64,000 bases of DNA from Diplocarpon mali (GCA_024741835.1 JAENRP010000093.1:1-64000); one strand, 5' to 3'. Shown: positions 11,942 to 24,433, counted from the stretch's first letter. The notes: generated by a model not told the origin, from the letters alone. Translations and numbers: made by a program.

Positions 11942-13255
11942 TCATGAGAAGCTATGGGATCTTCGATTTAATCAACAGTAATCGTGTTTAATCTCTTAGG
12001 ATTGACTCCATGGACTGGATTAGCTATCAGTACCTGGGGCTCTGGGCCACAAGGATTTCGTCCTTGGTAGCGTCAATTATGCCGCGTTACAGGATAATCT
12101 CAGTCTTTGCTAGAATAGGATTCTTTTGTTTTAGTTATACTTCTCTCCTCATAATGGGCTCGACTGCAGTGCAGGTCGCTCTATTCCATGAGCTTTTCAT
12201 TCTCTCCTTTGCCAAGCCTACAACATCACCTTCACTCATCTGTGTGGAATTGTAAAACATGTAAAGAGAAATTCGAATAACTTTAAAAGGATTTGCTTCA
12301 CGAATTAAAATTCAGTTGTACATTGTATGGTGACTAAGAGCTGGTCAGCCAGGTCAAACTAGCACAACTTCCGTTGAGTTCGCCTTTCCCTCATCAGCAC
12401 CCTTTGAGCTTCCTGTCCACAACTTCTTCGCATAAAACCTCCTTGGCAGGCAACACAATCACAAGTTCACAGACAGCGGTGTAGTTAACCAGGCGAAGCT
12501 CTATATCTTAGTGCTAGCGCTGAGATCTATAATCTTTCTCAGCATAGAATCTGGGATATCCAGACAGCCCTTTGCTCTTGATAGAGCACTTCAACTCTGA
12601 CCCTTGAAATACGAACTCAGTACCATGATAGCAGCCAGGTCAAGATTGGGGCTACAGCAAGAAACTTAAGGCCTTTAGTCGTCTATATCAAAGCATGTTG
12701 CGATTTCACAGTCAAGAACATCGTTTCATTGATGGATCAGACCAGCAGCCTCCTACGTATCTGACAACAAGATTTCTTACAAGGGAGAGAGAGCGAGCCA
12801 TCCATCCACATGCAGGCTATTTATAACTGTGGGCAGACTCTGGTCATACAGCGAAGAAAGCAAAATTTCCATGTCACTATTACTCATTCTGACTATATAC
12901 ATCTACTAATTAAAAACCGGATAAGGTTCCACCCTGCAACTGAAGGTTCTCGTGGAGCAGAATAATACCTAATTCTACATCCAAAAGAGTCTCATCTGCT
13001 CCCGCTCTGATATTTCCAAAGCCGCTTGCAACGACCAGAGGGAATCCGAGCGCACCAACACCGTCACTCTCAAGTCTCAAGGAGGAATACCCTTTCATAT
13101 TCCCGCGGTTCCTGACCTGGCTCACCACCGGTAGCATAAAGATTGCTCGGAATACCTCGAACTATCAAAATACGACGATTCCAGAGAACACCACGCGCTC
13201 CACAAGAGCCAGCGGTGGCAACCGATAGGATGCTGCATGTTCGGTGACTCCTTGC
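11942..13255. other. Gene-poor stretch with weak open frames only
   Basis: A 75-codon minus frame (12910-13137) and a broken minus frame (about 12394-12640) have protein-like text but no family match, no splice support and stop frequencies close to chance. I do not call either as a gene. Confidence 0.35.
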
Positions 13256-13648
13256 TAGCGACGGATTTCAAAAACGCAACCATGGATATATCCCGATCCC
13301 GCCACGCTCGAAAGCTCGCCGCGGCGGAAACTCCATCGCGACATGGTCACCGCCGGCACAGACGCAGACCAAGTCGGTGGCATGGAAATGTCAAACCCCT
13401 ACTCGGCCCATCTCGTGCGCTTCCCGTGGGAGAGAGGTGTATGCAAGGACCACGAGCTCCCGGGCGAGGCCAAGGGGCACTCCATATGCGAGGGACTGCG
13501 CGAGGCAGAAGGGCTCTGTCGTCGCGCCGCTCGGAAGATTGGCTTGGATACTCTATTCCTCGAGCTTCGGGAAATCGGGCCCAGACGGTCTGGAGCTACG
13601 CTCGCACCAAAGAACACAGATGATCACACGTCAGGAGGGGAGACTTGA
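13256..13648 (+). CDS. Orphan coding frame, unknown function (possibly an exon)
   Basis: This frame is open for about 130 codons between a TAG and a TGA. From the internal ATG at 13343 it encodes 101 residues. Codon choice is strongly C/G-ending (GTC, GCC, GGC, GAC, CTC, AAG), as in the solid genes here. The peptide includes YPDPATLESSPRRKL, GGMEMSNPYSAHLV and a helical, charged part GLREAEGLCRRAARKIG. The frame is open upstream of the ATG, so it may be an exon of a longer or broken gene. No domain recognised. Two other frames are open over parts of the same stretch because of the high GC, which lowers confidence. Confidence 0.35.
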
Positions 13649-14163
13649 TCAGCCCTGCTCGGAGAGAGCAGTCGTGCTATCTCCAAGACGAGAGGTCGAT
13701 GGATAGCTGGGGCCATCCGTGGAGAACTACAAGATTGCAGAAAAGAACTCGGACTAAAGCATGCAGCAAACAACCTCACCCGACACTCTCCTCAAAACAT
13801 CCCCGCAAAAACTCGTCTACTTTAACCCTTACTTTCACGAATCGTTCGTTCAACCCTCCTTTAGCATAGATCCTGAGTGTAGACAAGAGAGGATCTGGGA
13901 ATCGAGTCGATCCACAGAGACTGATGGGATAAAAAAAAAGGGGAGCTAAATATGTGTTTTCGCAATCTACTACACTAGAATTCGTTAAAAGTTTACGTCA
14001 AACTTGGAGTTAACCTTTACTGATAGCAGCCGCGCCCTTGTATACCAATATGTGATTTTGATCTCGTCGCCTTACACGAATCTATATCTACAATACAGTA
14101 CAAAGGTTACACGACCCATAAACACACTCATTACCATATCATACAATGAATCCACGCCTCGGA
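13649..14163. other. Intergenic between orphan frame and membrane-protein gene
   Basis: Holds the probable 3' UTR of the minus-strand gene ending at 14164. It includes an A-rich tract near 13930. No gene seen. Confidence 0.4.
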
Positions 14164-16002
14164 TCAGAACGCAGCCCCAATCCTACTCCCATCACTGTCC
14201 CCTCTCCCACCAGGTTTCGAGCCCACACCCCTCCCCGCGGCCAACATGCTCTGCCGGGTGACGAGGTTAGGCCTCTGAGCCTCCGCCCTCTGCTCCGGCA
14301 CATTCCTCAGCGTCGGAAACGGACTCACACTCCTGAAGCTCTCCTCCAGCCACGTCGTGAACTTTGGCGGATGGTCGGGATGCTCCAGGTCGTATGTCAG
14401 CGCGTTCTTGCGCACCATCACGCTCACGTTGCCGTTGGACACCGAGGCAGACTGCGCGCTTGTAGGTAAGCCACCACTAAGGAAACCAGGGGTGGCGATT
14501 AGAGTCGCGGTCTGCGATTGTGACAGCACGGTCTCGTCTCGTTCTTTGTCCGGGCTCCAAGTGCGGCGGCTGGGAGACGAGGCCACTCTTGGGGGGTTGG
14601 TGTCAGTGAAAGGGAACACGCTGAGTCGTTGGCGAGGCCGGGGAGCCGGACCCATAGCCCATGACTTCCGTGCCGCAGAGATGGGAGTCTCGATGGATCT
14701 TAGAGAGCTGGCGTTATCCCCCCCTCGCATCCAAGTCTGTCTATCTTTGTCCGCTATGCTGATCCTCTCGTTGTCTCTGGGCCAATGAACAGTCCCTTCT
14801 CTCTCGCGCGCGCGCTCCCTCGCCGAGGGTCGGTTCCTGCTGAGGCGCTCTTCGCTCTGGACCCGGCTGCTCCATTGGGTCCTGTTTGCTGGGAAGGGAA
14901 AGTCGGAGAGCGAGGGCCCGCTAGATTCATCACTGGCGTGCCGTCTGCGCCTGATGGAAGTTTTGAGCTCGTCTTGTTTCCTTTGAAGCCGGGAGCGTCG
15001 GTAACGGATGATGATGTAGAAAACAAGAATTGTAAGAAGCGAGGAGCCCAGTACGGAAAACGTCACTCCAAGGATGAATTTTGTTGAGTCCATCACCGAG
15101 ATGCGCGAGGCGGCAATTGTCGCGCTTGCTTGGGACTAGGCACTGTCAGTTTTGTGATCTGGTTTGGCGACAGGGGACTCACGGCTATTGCAGAAATTGT
15201 CGCCTGCGCCTGAGATATCGCATCTGTCGCCGTTGCTTGGACCTTGTTAGAAAATACCTAGGAGATACGGAAAACCGAACAAACCTCTCGCCTGACTTGC
15301 CGCAATATTGGCGCTCGCAACCGCCTGGCTCGCACTGGCCTGAACAGCAGTGAGAGCATTATTCGCGGACAGTATGCTGGCACTGGCAGTTGACTGGACC
15401 CTTGCAATATCCTGGTCTGCACTAGTTCGTACCGAAGCAATCGCCAGGTTTGCGCTGCTTTGCACGGCCAGAACAGATTGGGATTGTACAGATGCACTTT
15501 CCTGCGCTGCTTGAACCTGCTGGGAAGCCGAGCCTAGAGCCTGAGCTGCAGATGCTTTCACACTGTTTAGAGAGGCATTGGCGGCGCTTAGCGCAGCCTG
15601 GAGTGAGGCGATAGAGGCCGCGGCGATGTTCGAGGCGCTTCCCAGGGAGACTACGCACTGCGCCGAAGCAGCAGCAGAGGCAGATGCGACGAAAGAGCTG
15701 CAGTCGGAGGGTAGGCCCCGCGGATCAGGAAGAGGCGACGGTCCTGCAATGCGTCTATTGAAGGACGGCGGCGGCGTTATCAGGCTGGATGAGGGTCTCG
15801 TAGGGGTTAAAGACGTTGAGGCTTGATTGCGGAGCGGTAGGTTGGCGAGCCATTCCCGATGATCCAAAATCAGTTCATTTGTTCTCGAGACGATGTCTCC
15901 AATTGCCTGGGCGGGGCTGAGCTGAGTGGCAGCTAGAATCTTCGACTGCCCGTGTGATGGAGAGGCCGGTCCGTCGTCTGGATCATCAAACAGTGTAGAC
16001 AT
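14164..16002 (-). CDS. Single-pass membrane protein with Ala/Ser-rich region and basic Ser-rich tail
   Basis: Three exons: 16002-15285, 15235-15183 and 15135-14164, giving 580 residues with frame kept at both introns (49 and 47 nt). Residues 1-100 are polar and include HREWLANLPLRNQ. Residues about 105-270 are dominated by Ala and Ser (for example ASQAVASANIAASQARATAD), likely a long helix or coiled coil. One membrane segment lies at about 277-300 (ILGVTFSVLGSSLLTILVFY), followed by Arg-rich RYRRSR and a 275-residue cytosolic-looking tail rich in Arg, Ser and Pro. No signal peptide is visible at this start, and a TAG stands in frame just upstream. Layout recalls fungal cell-wall stress sensors (Ser/Thr-rich region, one helix, basic tail) but no WSC or Mid2 signature is seen. 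Function unknown. Confidence 0.65.
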
Positions 16003-17393
16003 TATTTTCGTGTTGGACCGACGGCATGATTCCGAACCACGAGGATTCTAGATGACACTGATCGAAGCCCTATCTGCAGAAACAAGACATTGAGCTATGA
16101 AGAAACCACGAGCGCCGGGCGAGAAAAAGAAGAGAAAGGTCGAGATGCCGGCGTCCAGCTCAATGTTGAAGAGAATATGGGGGGGAAAAAAAATTAATGC
16201 CCAAACACGGCGTAGATTCCGACCAGCGGATGGGATTGGAAAAGCAGGAAAGGAGAAGAACGCCAGTCCTCCTTAGAAACCCAGGAACTCTCGAGGTCGT
16301 GCTTGGGAATGGCCACACTGTCAGGGCACTTGTAGCAGAAGTGAGGCTCAAGTCGCGCGAACTCGCATCTCGGGTCGACTGGGCCTATCAGAACGGCCAC
16401 AGCCGCCGTTGGGCGTTATTCGGACAATATTGGAGTTCGGACGTCCGTGGTGCGACTCTCCCTCCCCCAAATTGTCGCGATATGGACCTCATACGGCTAT
16501 TCCCAAGTGTCCATGGGTTCGAAACATTACCTGCTGTTGCAGGGTCGCACCTTTGAGCCAAGTGGCCTGTGCTGACTTTGTTGGTAAACGGAAAACCACG
16601 CCTACGTCGTCATTGGGAGGTGACATCGCCAGAGCAGGAGGAGAGAATTCGCAATACAGGTTACACTTCTCAGATATAAACAAAGTCTCAGAGGGCGGTG
16701 CTCCGTCGAGCTTGGAAGAGGTCAGAATAAGGTTTCTAGCTACGGACGAACTCGCCCCACTTCGATTTCTAACCGATCACGTGATATTATGTTCGCTCTC
16801 AGCACCAGGGTCCGGGGCCATGTTTGATCGTAGTCCTGGAGCAAGAGGCCAAGGCTTTGGGGGGGAGGGGGGGGTTTTCGAGTATCTTATAGAGGACTAG
16901 CGAAGAACTCGCGCGGGGTCCCAGAATACAAAACAAACCGCTCCCAAGGTCTCGTCGGACCCCAATCCCAGCCTCTTCTTGCTATGAGAAGAAGCCGCAT
17001 CTCTTCACTCTTTTGAAGAAGATGCGAGGCAGTCCAGCCAGGCTTGGTTAGTTCCAGATTCACCGATTCAAACACTGATCAGCCAGATTCATACCCCTCA
17101 ATCCAGATCCCTGAACTCTGCAAATTTAGTTCAAGATTGTATTCTTCGCCATGTGAAACAAATTCTTGGAAAATCTGGGCATCTCCGCAAACCTTACTGC
17201 TTAACTTCTCCGTCTATGACCTGTGAGTTTCCAGCAGCGTTGTACCGAGTACCCTTATTCTCCGCTCTATAGTCTTCACCTACCAATCAATTGGTAGGTT
17301 GCCTATTGTACACGAAAGGGCTCGTGTAAATAGCGAGAGAACTTCCCAGGCTAATTATGAATTAGCTGTACATTCGCTATTGAGTATTGATTA
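16003..17393. other. Intergenic, no gene seen
   Basis: About 1.4 kb upstream of the membrane-protein gene. G-rich and A-rich homopolymers occur near 16180 and 16860. Open frames overlap each other without bias. The 3' part contains the inverted repeat at 17279. Confidence 0.4.
17279..17298. repeat. Perfect 9-bp inverted repeat, 2-nt spacer
   Basis: CCTACCAAT, two bases, then ATTGGTAGG. It could form a short hairpin or be a two-fold binding site. No gene within 100 bases depends on it. Confidence 0.5.
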
Positions 17394-17522
17394 CTAAAAG
17401 CTGCGGCCATATATTTCGTCACAGGCCAAACAAACAACAGTACAAGGGCACGTAGTGTACTTAACCTTGCAGACGCACTTCAAACCGCCCTTGAAAATAC
17501 CCGATTGTAGTGTCTGCTTGGC
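17394..17522 (-). CDS. Possible Cys-rich, metallothionein-like terminal exon
   Basis: The last 42 codons of a minus-strand frame carry six cysteines in 18 residues, arranged CxC-x6-CxC-x3-CxxC (KCVCKVKYTTCPC then CLAC), ending DEIYGRSF. Directly upstream lies a clean 42-nt intron candidate (17523-17564) with donor AGG/GTAAGAA and acceptor TTCGTCGCAG. The exon 5' of it is open for about 13 codons back to a TAA with no clear ATG, so the start is unresolved. CxC clusters are typical of metallothioneins and other metal-binding peptides; that role is inferred only from spacing. Chance origin remains possible. Confidence 0.3.
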   Translation of the reverse strand, partial: AKQTLQSGIFKGGLKCVCKVKYTTCPCTVVCLACDEIYGRSF

Positions 17523-17761
17523 CTGCGACGAAGTACAAAGAAGTGGATGGCTGCTGATTCTTACCCTATTGCTCAAGACCGGCCGTAGCTTTCTTGGTAT
17601 TGCTTAGTACGGAGCCAGCTTATGCCAAGTTCAAATAAAGCCTTATATTCAAAACAATACGAACAAAGAGCATAATGCAGTCCGAGTTCAGTCGATTCAT
17701 ATCATGCGTGGCAGCTTCGCATTCAGCAATTCGAGTCTCAATACCAGATCTCTCCTCAATC

Positions 17762-20134
17762 TCAAGATCCGCCGCCACCACAGCCGCCACCACCCCCACA
17801 GCCACCGCCACACCCCCCACCGCAGCCGCCACATCCAGCGACGGCGCCACCTGGTATGTTGCTTACTCCAGGCCCAAAGGTGCCGAGTGCACAGTTTCCA
17901 GGCGTTCCAGCCCCAATGGCCGCGATGCAGGGATCTCCTGTGTAATCCACACCTCCCATCATTCCTAGAGTCATGTAAGGTCCATACATGAGATACGGGT
18001 ATCCCCATGCGCCTTGGTAGTACTCGTTTTTGTCCGGAATGGCCCGGCCCTTGGCCTTTGCTCTGTTATAAGCCTTCGTATACGCCTTTTCGATTTCTCT
18101 GTCATGTCGCTTGCGCGACATCCGAGCTATCATATCCCTAATGTCATCCGCCATGCTCACGGCCGACTGGGAAGAAATGTGAACGGAGTTGCCAGGTCGA
18201 CAGACGTTGGCCCCGCCGGACTCGTAAAAGTTGCTCAGAGCTTTCTCTTGCTTCGATGTACCGAATAGTTTTCCGGAAAGGTACTTTGACCGGATAGCTA
18301 CTGGAGCTTAGCAGTGCTTCTGATAAATAGGAGGGAGGAATGACCTTCGCAGTACCAAGAAGTACATTCAGAATAGACCTCGCCAAACATCTTTTCGTAC
18401 GTCTCACTCGTCCACTCAAAGTTCTTGGAGAGAGTATCTTCGTCAATCTTATCATCATGATCGATAAACTTCCTACACCTCGTGGTCGTATAATCATGGT
18501 ATGACATTGGCGATAACTGATGTGTGTGCCATGCCAGATCAATATCCAAAGTCGGAACCACGACTCGTGAGCTGTAGGTAGCGATGATCTGGATGAAGCG
18601 AGAGTATTTCATCAAAAGCCGATTCATCGTCGCCTGAGCGGCCGGGCTGTGGAGCCAATCGATGCCATACATCTTGTCCACGAAAACGCTCTGCCGGACT
18701 ACGGCACCGCCCAGCTCTAGAGCAAAGATCGACGTATTTTGCGAATATCGTGTCATCATTTTTCGAGTTGCCAGTCTTTCCAGGCGGTGAGGAACGCCAT
18801 TTTCGAAGACAGATCTCGCGTTGACGGCCTTGATGATAGCTTTGTCAGCGATCGCTTTCTCGATAAGTTTCTCGACATCGTTCATTGCTGGTGCTTCTGA
18901 CTCCACGAGCTCGAGAACAGGTGCTCTGAGTGCAACTTGGAATAGTCGGTTAGGAAAGGTGTTGAAGAATAACTCATCCTCATCAAAACTGTCCGGGTTG
19001 CCCGTCGATGGAGACAGAATCGTACCGCCAAGGGGCCAATCTCTCATAATAACATTTTCGACGTCTCTTTTGAATTTCCCAACGCGGAGGAAATCATGAT
19101 TTACAATTGCACTGCATCTACTGCAAGCATAAGAGAAATCTCGATCCCCATAGCCTCGTCCACTCATTTCTGAGATTCTTGTCTCACATTAGCAATTCCC
19201 CAAGAACAATCATGCTGATGGCTTACTCTCGGAGAGACATTTTCTCATTTGAGCAATATGTCGTCCATGGCACGTCCAAGGTTTGGGAGCACCTGGGGCA
19301 ATCAAGGCTTTTAATCAGCGAATCCCGAGCGTTGTCCCAGTGGTGGCCAGTCGCGCTGGTAAATCTTCGCTCTGCTTCCACAGGGACCGAATAATTGAAA
19401 GTGTTGTCTATAGCCTCATTGACTGCTGGCCAAGGCATGCCAGCTGCCCAGAGATCTTTCAATCCATATCGAATACAGTCTTCCAAGTACGAGCGAGGAT
19501 TCAGCATGAACGAGTGCCATACCATGAGGACATCGATAGGAGGAAGCATCGCTAGTGTCCATTGTTTGGCTCTGCCGTTGGTTGTGAACTCTGTAAACTT
19601 GGGCTCTTTCAAGTTCATCTGCTTGCCCTCCAGTCGCTGGCCCGGTTCCATGTTGCACAGCACCTTCACCCACCACTCTTCGAAACGCTCCACAGCCCTT
19701 GCAACATACAACGCCCACCTCTTCTCCCGCATATGAGCAAGAGCTTCATCCCTGTTCTTCACTGGCTCGCATCTAGCATCCCAAAGACCAAACAACCCAT
19801 CTGTATATCCGATGTCTTCCTTCAGGGCATGGAAGGTAGAGAGGAGTTTGAGATGTGCAAGGCATTGGTCTGCATCGGGGAATAGGGCAGAATCTTTGGA
19901 GAGATTGAGAGAGCTGAAGGCTGCATCAAGTTCGTAATCGACGGTGGCGGCTGGGGGGAGGACTGGCGCGTGGGCTGTCGGGCTTTCAGGTCTGGCATGG
20001 TCACTGTAGGCCGGTGGTGAGCTGTAACAATTTGAGGCCAGGCCTGTGTATTCGGGCAGCGGATCAGATTGCTGATATGCACCGGTGGTGACCTTGCTGC
20101 CGCCCTTCAGGGAGAACTTCTCGAGAAGAGGCAT
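17762..20134 (-). CDS. Glycine-rich domain-containing (GRDP-like, DUF1399) protein
   Basis: Three exons: 20134-19227, 19177-18345 and 18297-17762, giving 758 residues; introns are 49 and 47 nt. The start is MPLLEKFSLKGGSK. Family text is clear: WWVKVLCN, PIDVLMVWHSFMLNPRSY, CPRC, PTLDIDLAWHTHQLSP and, across the second junction, WYCEAIRSK. Residues about 90-560 make up the duplicated GRDP region with VWHSFMLNP and AWHTHQLSP as paired motifs. The C-terminus (from about 620) turns into a Gly/Cys-rich tail with repeated CGGCGGG units. Fungal members are often labelled alpha-ketoglutarate-dependent sulfonate dioxygenase in databases, but I see no reason for that name here. In plants GRDPs affect stress and auxin responses; the fungal role is unknown. 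Confidence 0.85.
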
Positions 20135-22505
20135 GGTGAAGCTGTAGGGTTACGGAGTAGTGCCGTAGAAGAAGAGCCACTGGGTGTATAGACAAGAGAG
20201 TAGAGGCGAGAAAGATGAGTGATAGCTGCCAGACGGCGACTGAGAGAATATATATCTTTTTCCTCTACACAAGAGTCGGTCTGATGCATGAGGGTGGGCT
20301 GCTGTTATCAGCCAGTGCTGAGTCGTGCCACAATCAAGCTTTGGAGTCTCAGCGGGGCAACTTGCGCAAATTCACTCAAGCCAAAGGTCAGACACGAGAA
20401 GATATAGCAGCACAAGTCAGTAGTAGTGGTTGTAAGATGGTGGACAAGGACCAAGAGCTTCACTTGTTAAGCTGCTGCTGCGCATGTTGAGTGAAGCTTG
20501 ATTCTTGGGATTCCGCTCCGTCGCGCTCAAGGGTCCGTTTGAGCACAGACAGCACCGCTTGCGATGCACGTCACGTGTATATCCCTACTCCACTTTCATT
20601 AACCGAATCATTCAGGGTGTATCAAAACAAACACGTTTTTACGCTGAGACATGTACCAGGGTGCTGGCCTACATGAAACCAATAAGCGAAACCAAGCTCG
20701 AGAGCTCTGATGACATGTGATTATTATGATAATATTACTTTAAGCTACTACATACATTATTCGGTATCATATAGCGGCAGGTCTACTAATAAGATTTCGA
20801 GTGGGTGTATGTTAGTTAAAAGATTGACTGGGTGCCAAGTAGAAACACATATAGAACTATCCAAGTCCATAAGTTAGCTGGAATTACAGGGAATATCATA
20901 TCCTGTATCTCCAAGACTCGGCTTGCACAGTCTCACGCGCTATTTACCTCGAAAACAAGTAATCCCTCTAGCCATTGGAAAAGTGACTTCTTACAATCCT
21001 TTCTTCCACTTCAAATAATAAGCTGCACTTTGTATTTGAATTAAATTTCTTATCCAGGCATTTTTCCTTGCTCTCGGTATCGCAACTGTGAATTCTGGTT
21101 GCTCTCGGAAGAAGCAGTTGCAATAGCTTGAGCGTAGCAAGTTTTAAGCCATCCGAGTCCAAATAATGCCACAAAAACATATACCGCGCATCTAAATTCG
21201 TACTAGACACTAGAAGCCTACATTAAGCTTGTCTGGGTAGTAATGCTGTAAATTATCTTGAGCAAAAACTGCACCCTTATTTTTACGCAGTTATTCCTAG
21301 CTGATTTTGATCTCCAGCTTAACTTTCAAATTCATAAATACAACTCGCGAGACAATTTCAATATTTCAGACAACCTTGCATGACCAGCTATCGCCCCAGA
21401 TTAAAGATTAATAACCCAGATCGTCTCTTCTTCATTTAAGCAGTATACGTTCAAGTCTTTAAATCTCATACAGGTCATGCCTTTCACTATCCAGCCTTTT
21501 TCTTCCAAAGGTTTTGGGCAGGACCATAGGTTCGCTACAGGCTATATCATAACAGATATCTTTCCTCAGACTCTGCCAATCACACCTCATGTAAAGAGAA
21601 GATAATGAAGTCGCTTTGGAAGGAAAGTATAGACAAATTTCACAGCAAGGTTCTTGACTGCGTGACACCTAAGCTGACTTACCATTGTCTACCAATAAGA
21701 TCCCTGGAATCTATGTTGTATGAATCCCAACGTGGTAGATCCAGTGAGGAAAGTGTTGAATATCAGGCGTAGCATAGGAGAAATCCTGAATCTTCAAGCT
21801 AGGCGAGCAGGACTGAAGAACTGCTCGGAATCAAACCTGCATTCAAGATATTCTTTGCAGATATCCCTAAGCTATTATGGTATACACTTGAAATGCAGAG
21901 ATGTAAACCGTCTTTGTTTGCATATGTTACTTATATGTCAAGGACTTACACTACTATCGTTGCATGCTGGGATATGCTATAGGACATAGGAATAATGTTG
22001 AAACAGTGTCACTGAGTCAGTGATCATCTCAAAGTAAGAAAATCAAAAACTAGCAATTTGCAATGGTCACTCAACGCAAGAGAAGAAAGGTCCCTCCAGT
22101 AATATGCACATGACTCCCAATATACCCTTGAAGTCGCTCCTATCCGCATAGCAAACGGAGATATCAGAGAGAGGCGACAATTTTTGACCCAAATACTAGC
22201 ACAGTGAGTTTGCTGGTAGATAATTATACGCAGTAGAGATTTTTGGTAACATAGAATCTCTTTGCCCCAGCAAGCGCTCTCCAGGGACGCAGATGTACTG
22301 TGATCCATCGTGTGTTAATCCTGGGTTGCAAACAAAAGCTACAAACCCCAAATTCTCAGTTTCCATTGACCTCCTCCTCCTCCTCCAACGGGTATTAAAA
22401 GTCCACTCACACCATCTCTCCCGGGCCCAGGTATTCTCCTCATCCTTTCAAATCCGGTCCGACACAATTGGTTGGATCATCGAAGTCATGGAGGATGACT
22501 CCATC
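20135..22505. other. Gene-poor, no gene seen
   Basis: About 2.4 kb upstream of the GRDP gene. The first 200 bases include CT-rich sequence suited to its leader. The rest is A+T-rich, with short open frames on both strands that have no consistent bias. A short CTCCTC tract lies near 22370. Confidence 0.4.
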
Positions 22506-23042
22506 CTATAAATCAATTACACATCTATAGCTGCCTACTGTCACCTCCTTTCCTCCGTCCAGTTGCTGCTCCCCTTTCTGGATTTTAAAAATCCTAGGCG
22601 TCGACTGCGTATCTGTGACTGTACAAATGGTCTGCTCGAGCAACACGTCCAGCGCCACTGATTTTCCAAAGTGGGCAAGTAATTTCTTCGTGCTGTCGGA
22701 GCTGAGAGGTGCGCCTTTGGAGTCGACGTATCGGGAGTAGTCGGCACTGGCGGATGTTGCTTTCACTGGTGCGGAAGACTCTAAGGCGGTGTTAGCTCGG
22801 GCAATTTTTTAGAAGGTCAACAGGAGTATAGGGGACATACGAGGCGGAGTGACAGAAGCCGGATCCCCATCATTACAATCCTTAAAGATTGGTACCTGGA
22901 ATGCACTACCGCCAACTTTGACTGTGATATTTGGTGGCGAGCAGGGGGTAGCTGCTTCGGCCGTTGAGGCGACCAAGCAGACCGTGAGAATTGCAAGAAT
23001 CTTTGCCCTGACTGTAAAGCTATAACTAGACGCTGTCGCCAT
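22506..23042 (-). CDS. Small secreted protein with four Cys in the mature part
   Basis: Two exons, 23042-22841 and 22780-22506, give 158 residues. Residues 1-30 form a signal peptide (basic start, then [16 protein letters not shown]). The mature protein has cysteines in TPCSPP, KDCND, TICTV and YRCVI, enough for two disulphides. The intron is 60 nt; the join reads TPPQSSAPV. An upstream in-frame ATG at 23081 would add 13 residues, but the ATG at 23042 gives a better signal peptide. A TATATATATT run lies just upstream of 23081. No family recognised. Size, secretion and Cys content are those of a small secreted or effector-like protein, but no role can be assigned. Confidence 0.65.
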
Positions 23043-23421
23043 GATGAGTTCCGCGCTTTGTTCGTGGCGAAATAGGGACACCTAATATATATATTTTTGC
23101 AGTTGAGAAGAGAGAATGTGCTGCCGAAGACGCTTTACTGAGCTCCAAGCAAAATAAGTCCCAAGGGCCAAAGCATAGAAATGGCTTGACTAGTGTGCGA
23201 ATCTGAAACGAAGTACTGAGGCGACTGATGTCTGGTGTTTGACCGCTGCTCTGACTTCGAGAATGAATGTTATGGGGATGTATATATGTATAGCAGGAAT
23301 GTACTCAGCGACTGCGCAGGGTGTTGCCAACAAAGAAACCCCTCGACAGGTGGAGGTCAAATTCGACGTGCGGACCAGCTTTTCTACATGAGGCAAGCCG
23401 TAGATCTTATATTCTTTTCAG

Positions 23422-23556
23422 AAGGGCCGTGAGGCATGGCAAGCTGGAGCATCTGTGAAACGATTTGTTAGACTTGGACTCGAATATGAATGGCTCTACA
23501 AAGACTGCATCGAGCACTCATCAGATGGCGTGAGGTACTTGCTGTTCGAAAGTTGA
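23422..23556 (+). pseudogene. Orphan exon-like segment, unknown family
   Basis: After a very good acceptor (ATTCTTTTCAG) a frame is open for 44 codons to a TGA and contains protein-like text RFVRLGLEYEWLYKDCIEHS. No upstream exon with matching frame is evident in the preceding 350 bases. It is best read as the last exon of a decayed gene, or as chance. Confidence 0.25.
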
Positions 23557-24433
23557 ACGAAACGTGGTGATTGGAAGGGTTGGATGTTTCATCTTCTTAC
23601 ACCGGCGCGGAGTTTCGCTGATGCAGAGCATCGTAGTTCAAGGTCTCCGCTTATGAAAGACTAGTGTGGGAGTTGAATTGTTAGAAGTCCGTAAGAACTT
23701 TTATACGTCAAGAATAAATATTTTGGTGGTGAATTTTGAGAGATCTCCTCTGGGCGGATTACGCGTACAAGCAAGTACTGAAGTGTTTGTTACAGGTTTA
23801 GCTAAGTACCCTGACCCGCACAAGCATAGAAAGAGACTCTAACCCCGATTGTCGGGAGCGAAGACTAGCTTCAAGTTGGTAAGAAAGTTGGAACAGGATG
23901 AGAGATAATTAGCATCATCATATAGCCGAACAAACTTTCCGTCGGAGTATTCAACAGGGGGGAAGCCTCTTCGGCCAGCCGTTATGAGTTTCGTCTGTTC
24001 AAACCTCCTTCTCCCAAGGTCAAGAGCCCACAACTGTGACTTTTCCGCTGACAAATCTCCTTCACGAAAAGTCAACTTTGACTCGACTTGCGACCAGTCT
24101 CGTCAAATGAGACGATGTGACCTTGTCAGGCCTATCATCTAGAACCAAAGTTCTATCGCATAGGCGTTCTCCTGCATTGAATGTTAGGTGGAGAAAGATG
24201 CGAAAGCAACATGTCTGCATGACTCAGAGCGAGGTCTGCAACGTCTTTAAGGCAGCTCCAGCCAGGAGAACGCAAGGCTGGGCAGCAAATCGCAAACCAG
24301 ACATCTCTTTACCAAGCTTTCGCTTTTCCCTCTGTCCTATATCAAAGAACATTCTGCAGACTTGTTTGATTCAGCGCATTACCATTCTCGGTGGGTGGGG
24401 GTTATATCATTGACATAGATCAGCATATTTGCC
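23557..24433. other. Intergenic, no gene seen
   Basis: Short frames only. The part next to 24434 is the probable 3' UTR of the F-box gene. Confidence 0.4.

Noticed and set aside
12394..12640. Minus-strand text with TAG and TAA that would fit C-to-T change
   Set aside because: Stop frequency in the frame is about what chance predicts, and no family match supports it.
12910..13137. 75-codon minus-strand open frame with protein-like text
   Set aside because: No family, no neighbouring exon and only moderate codon bias.
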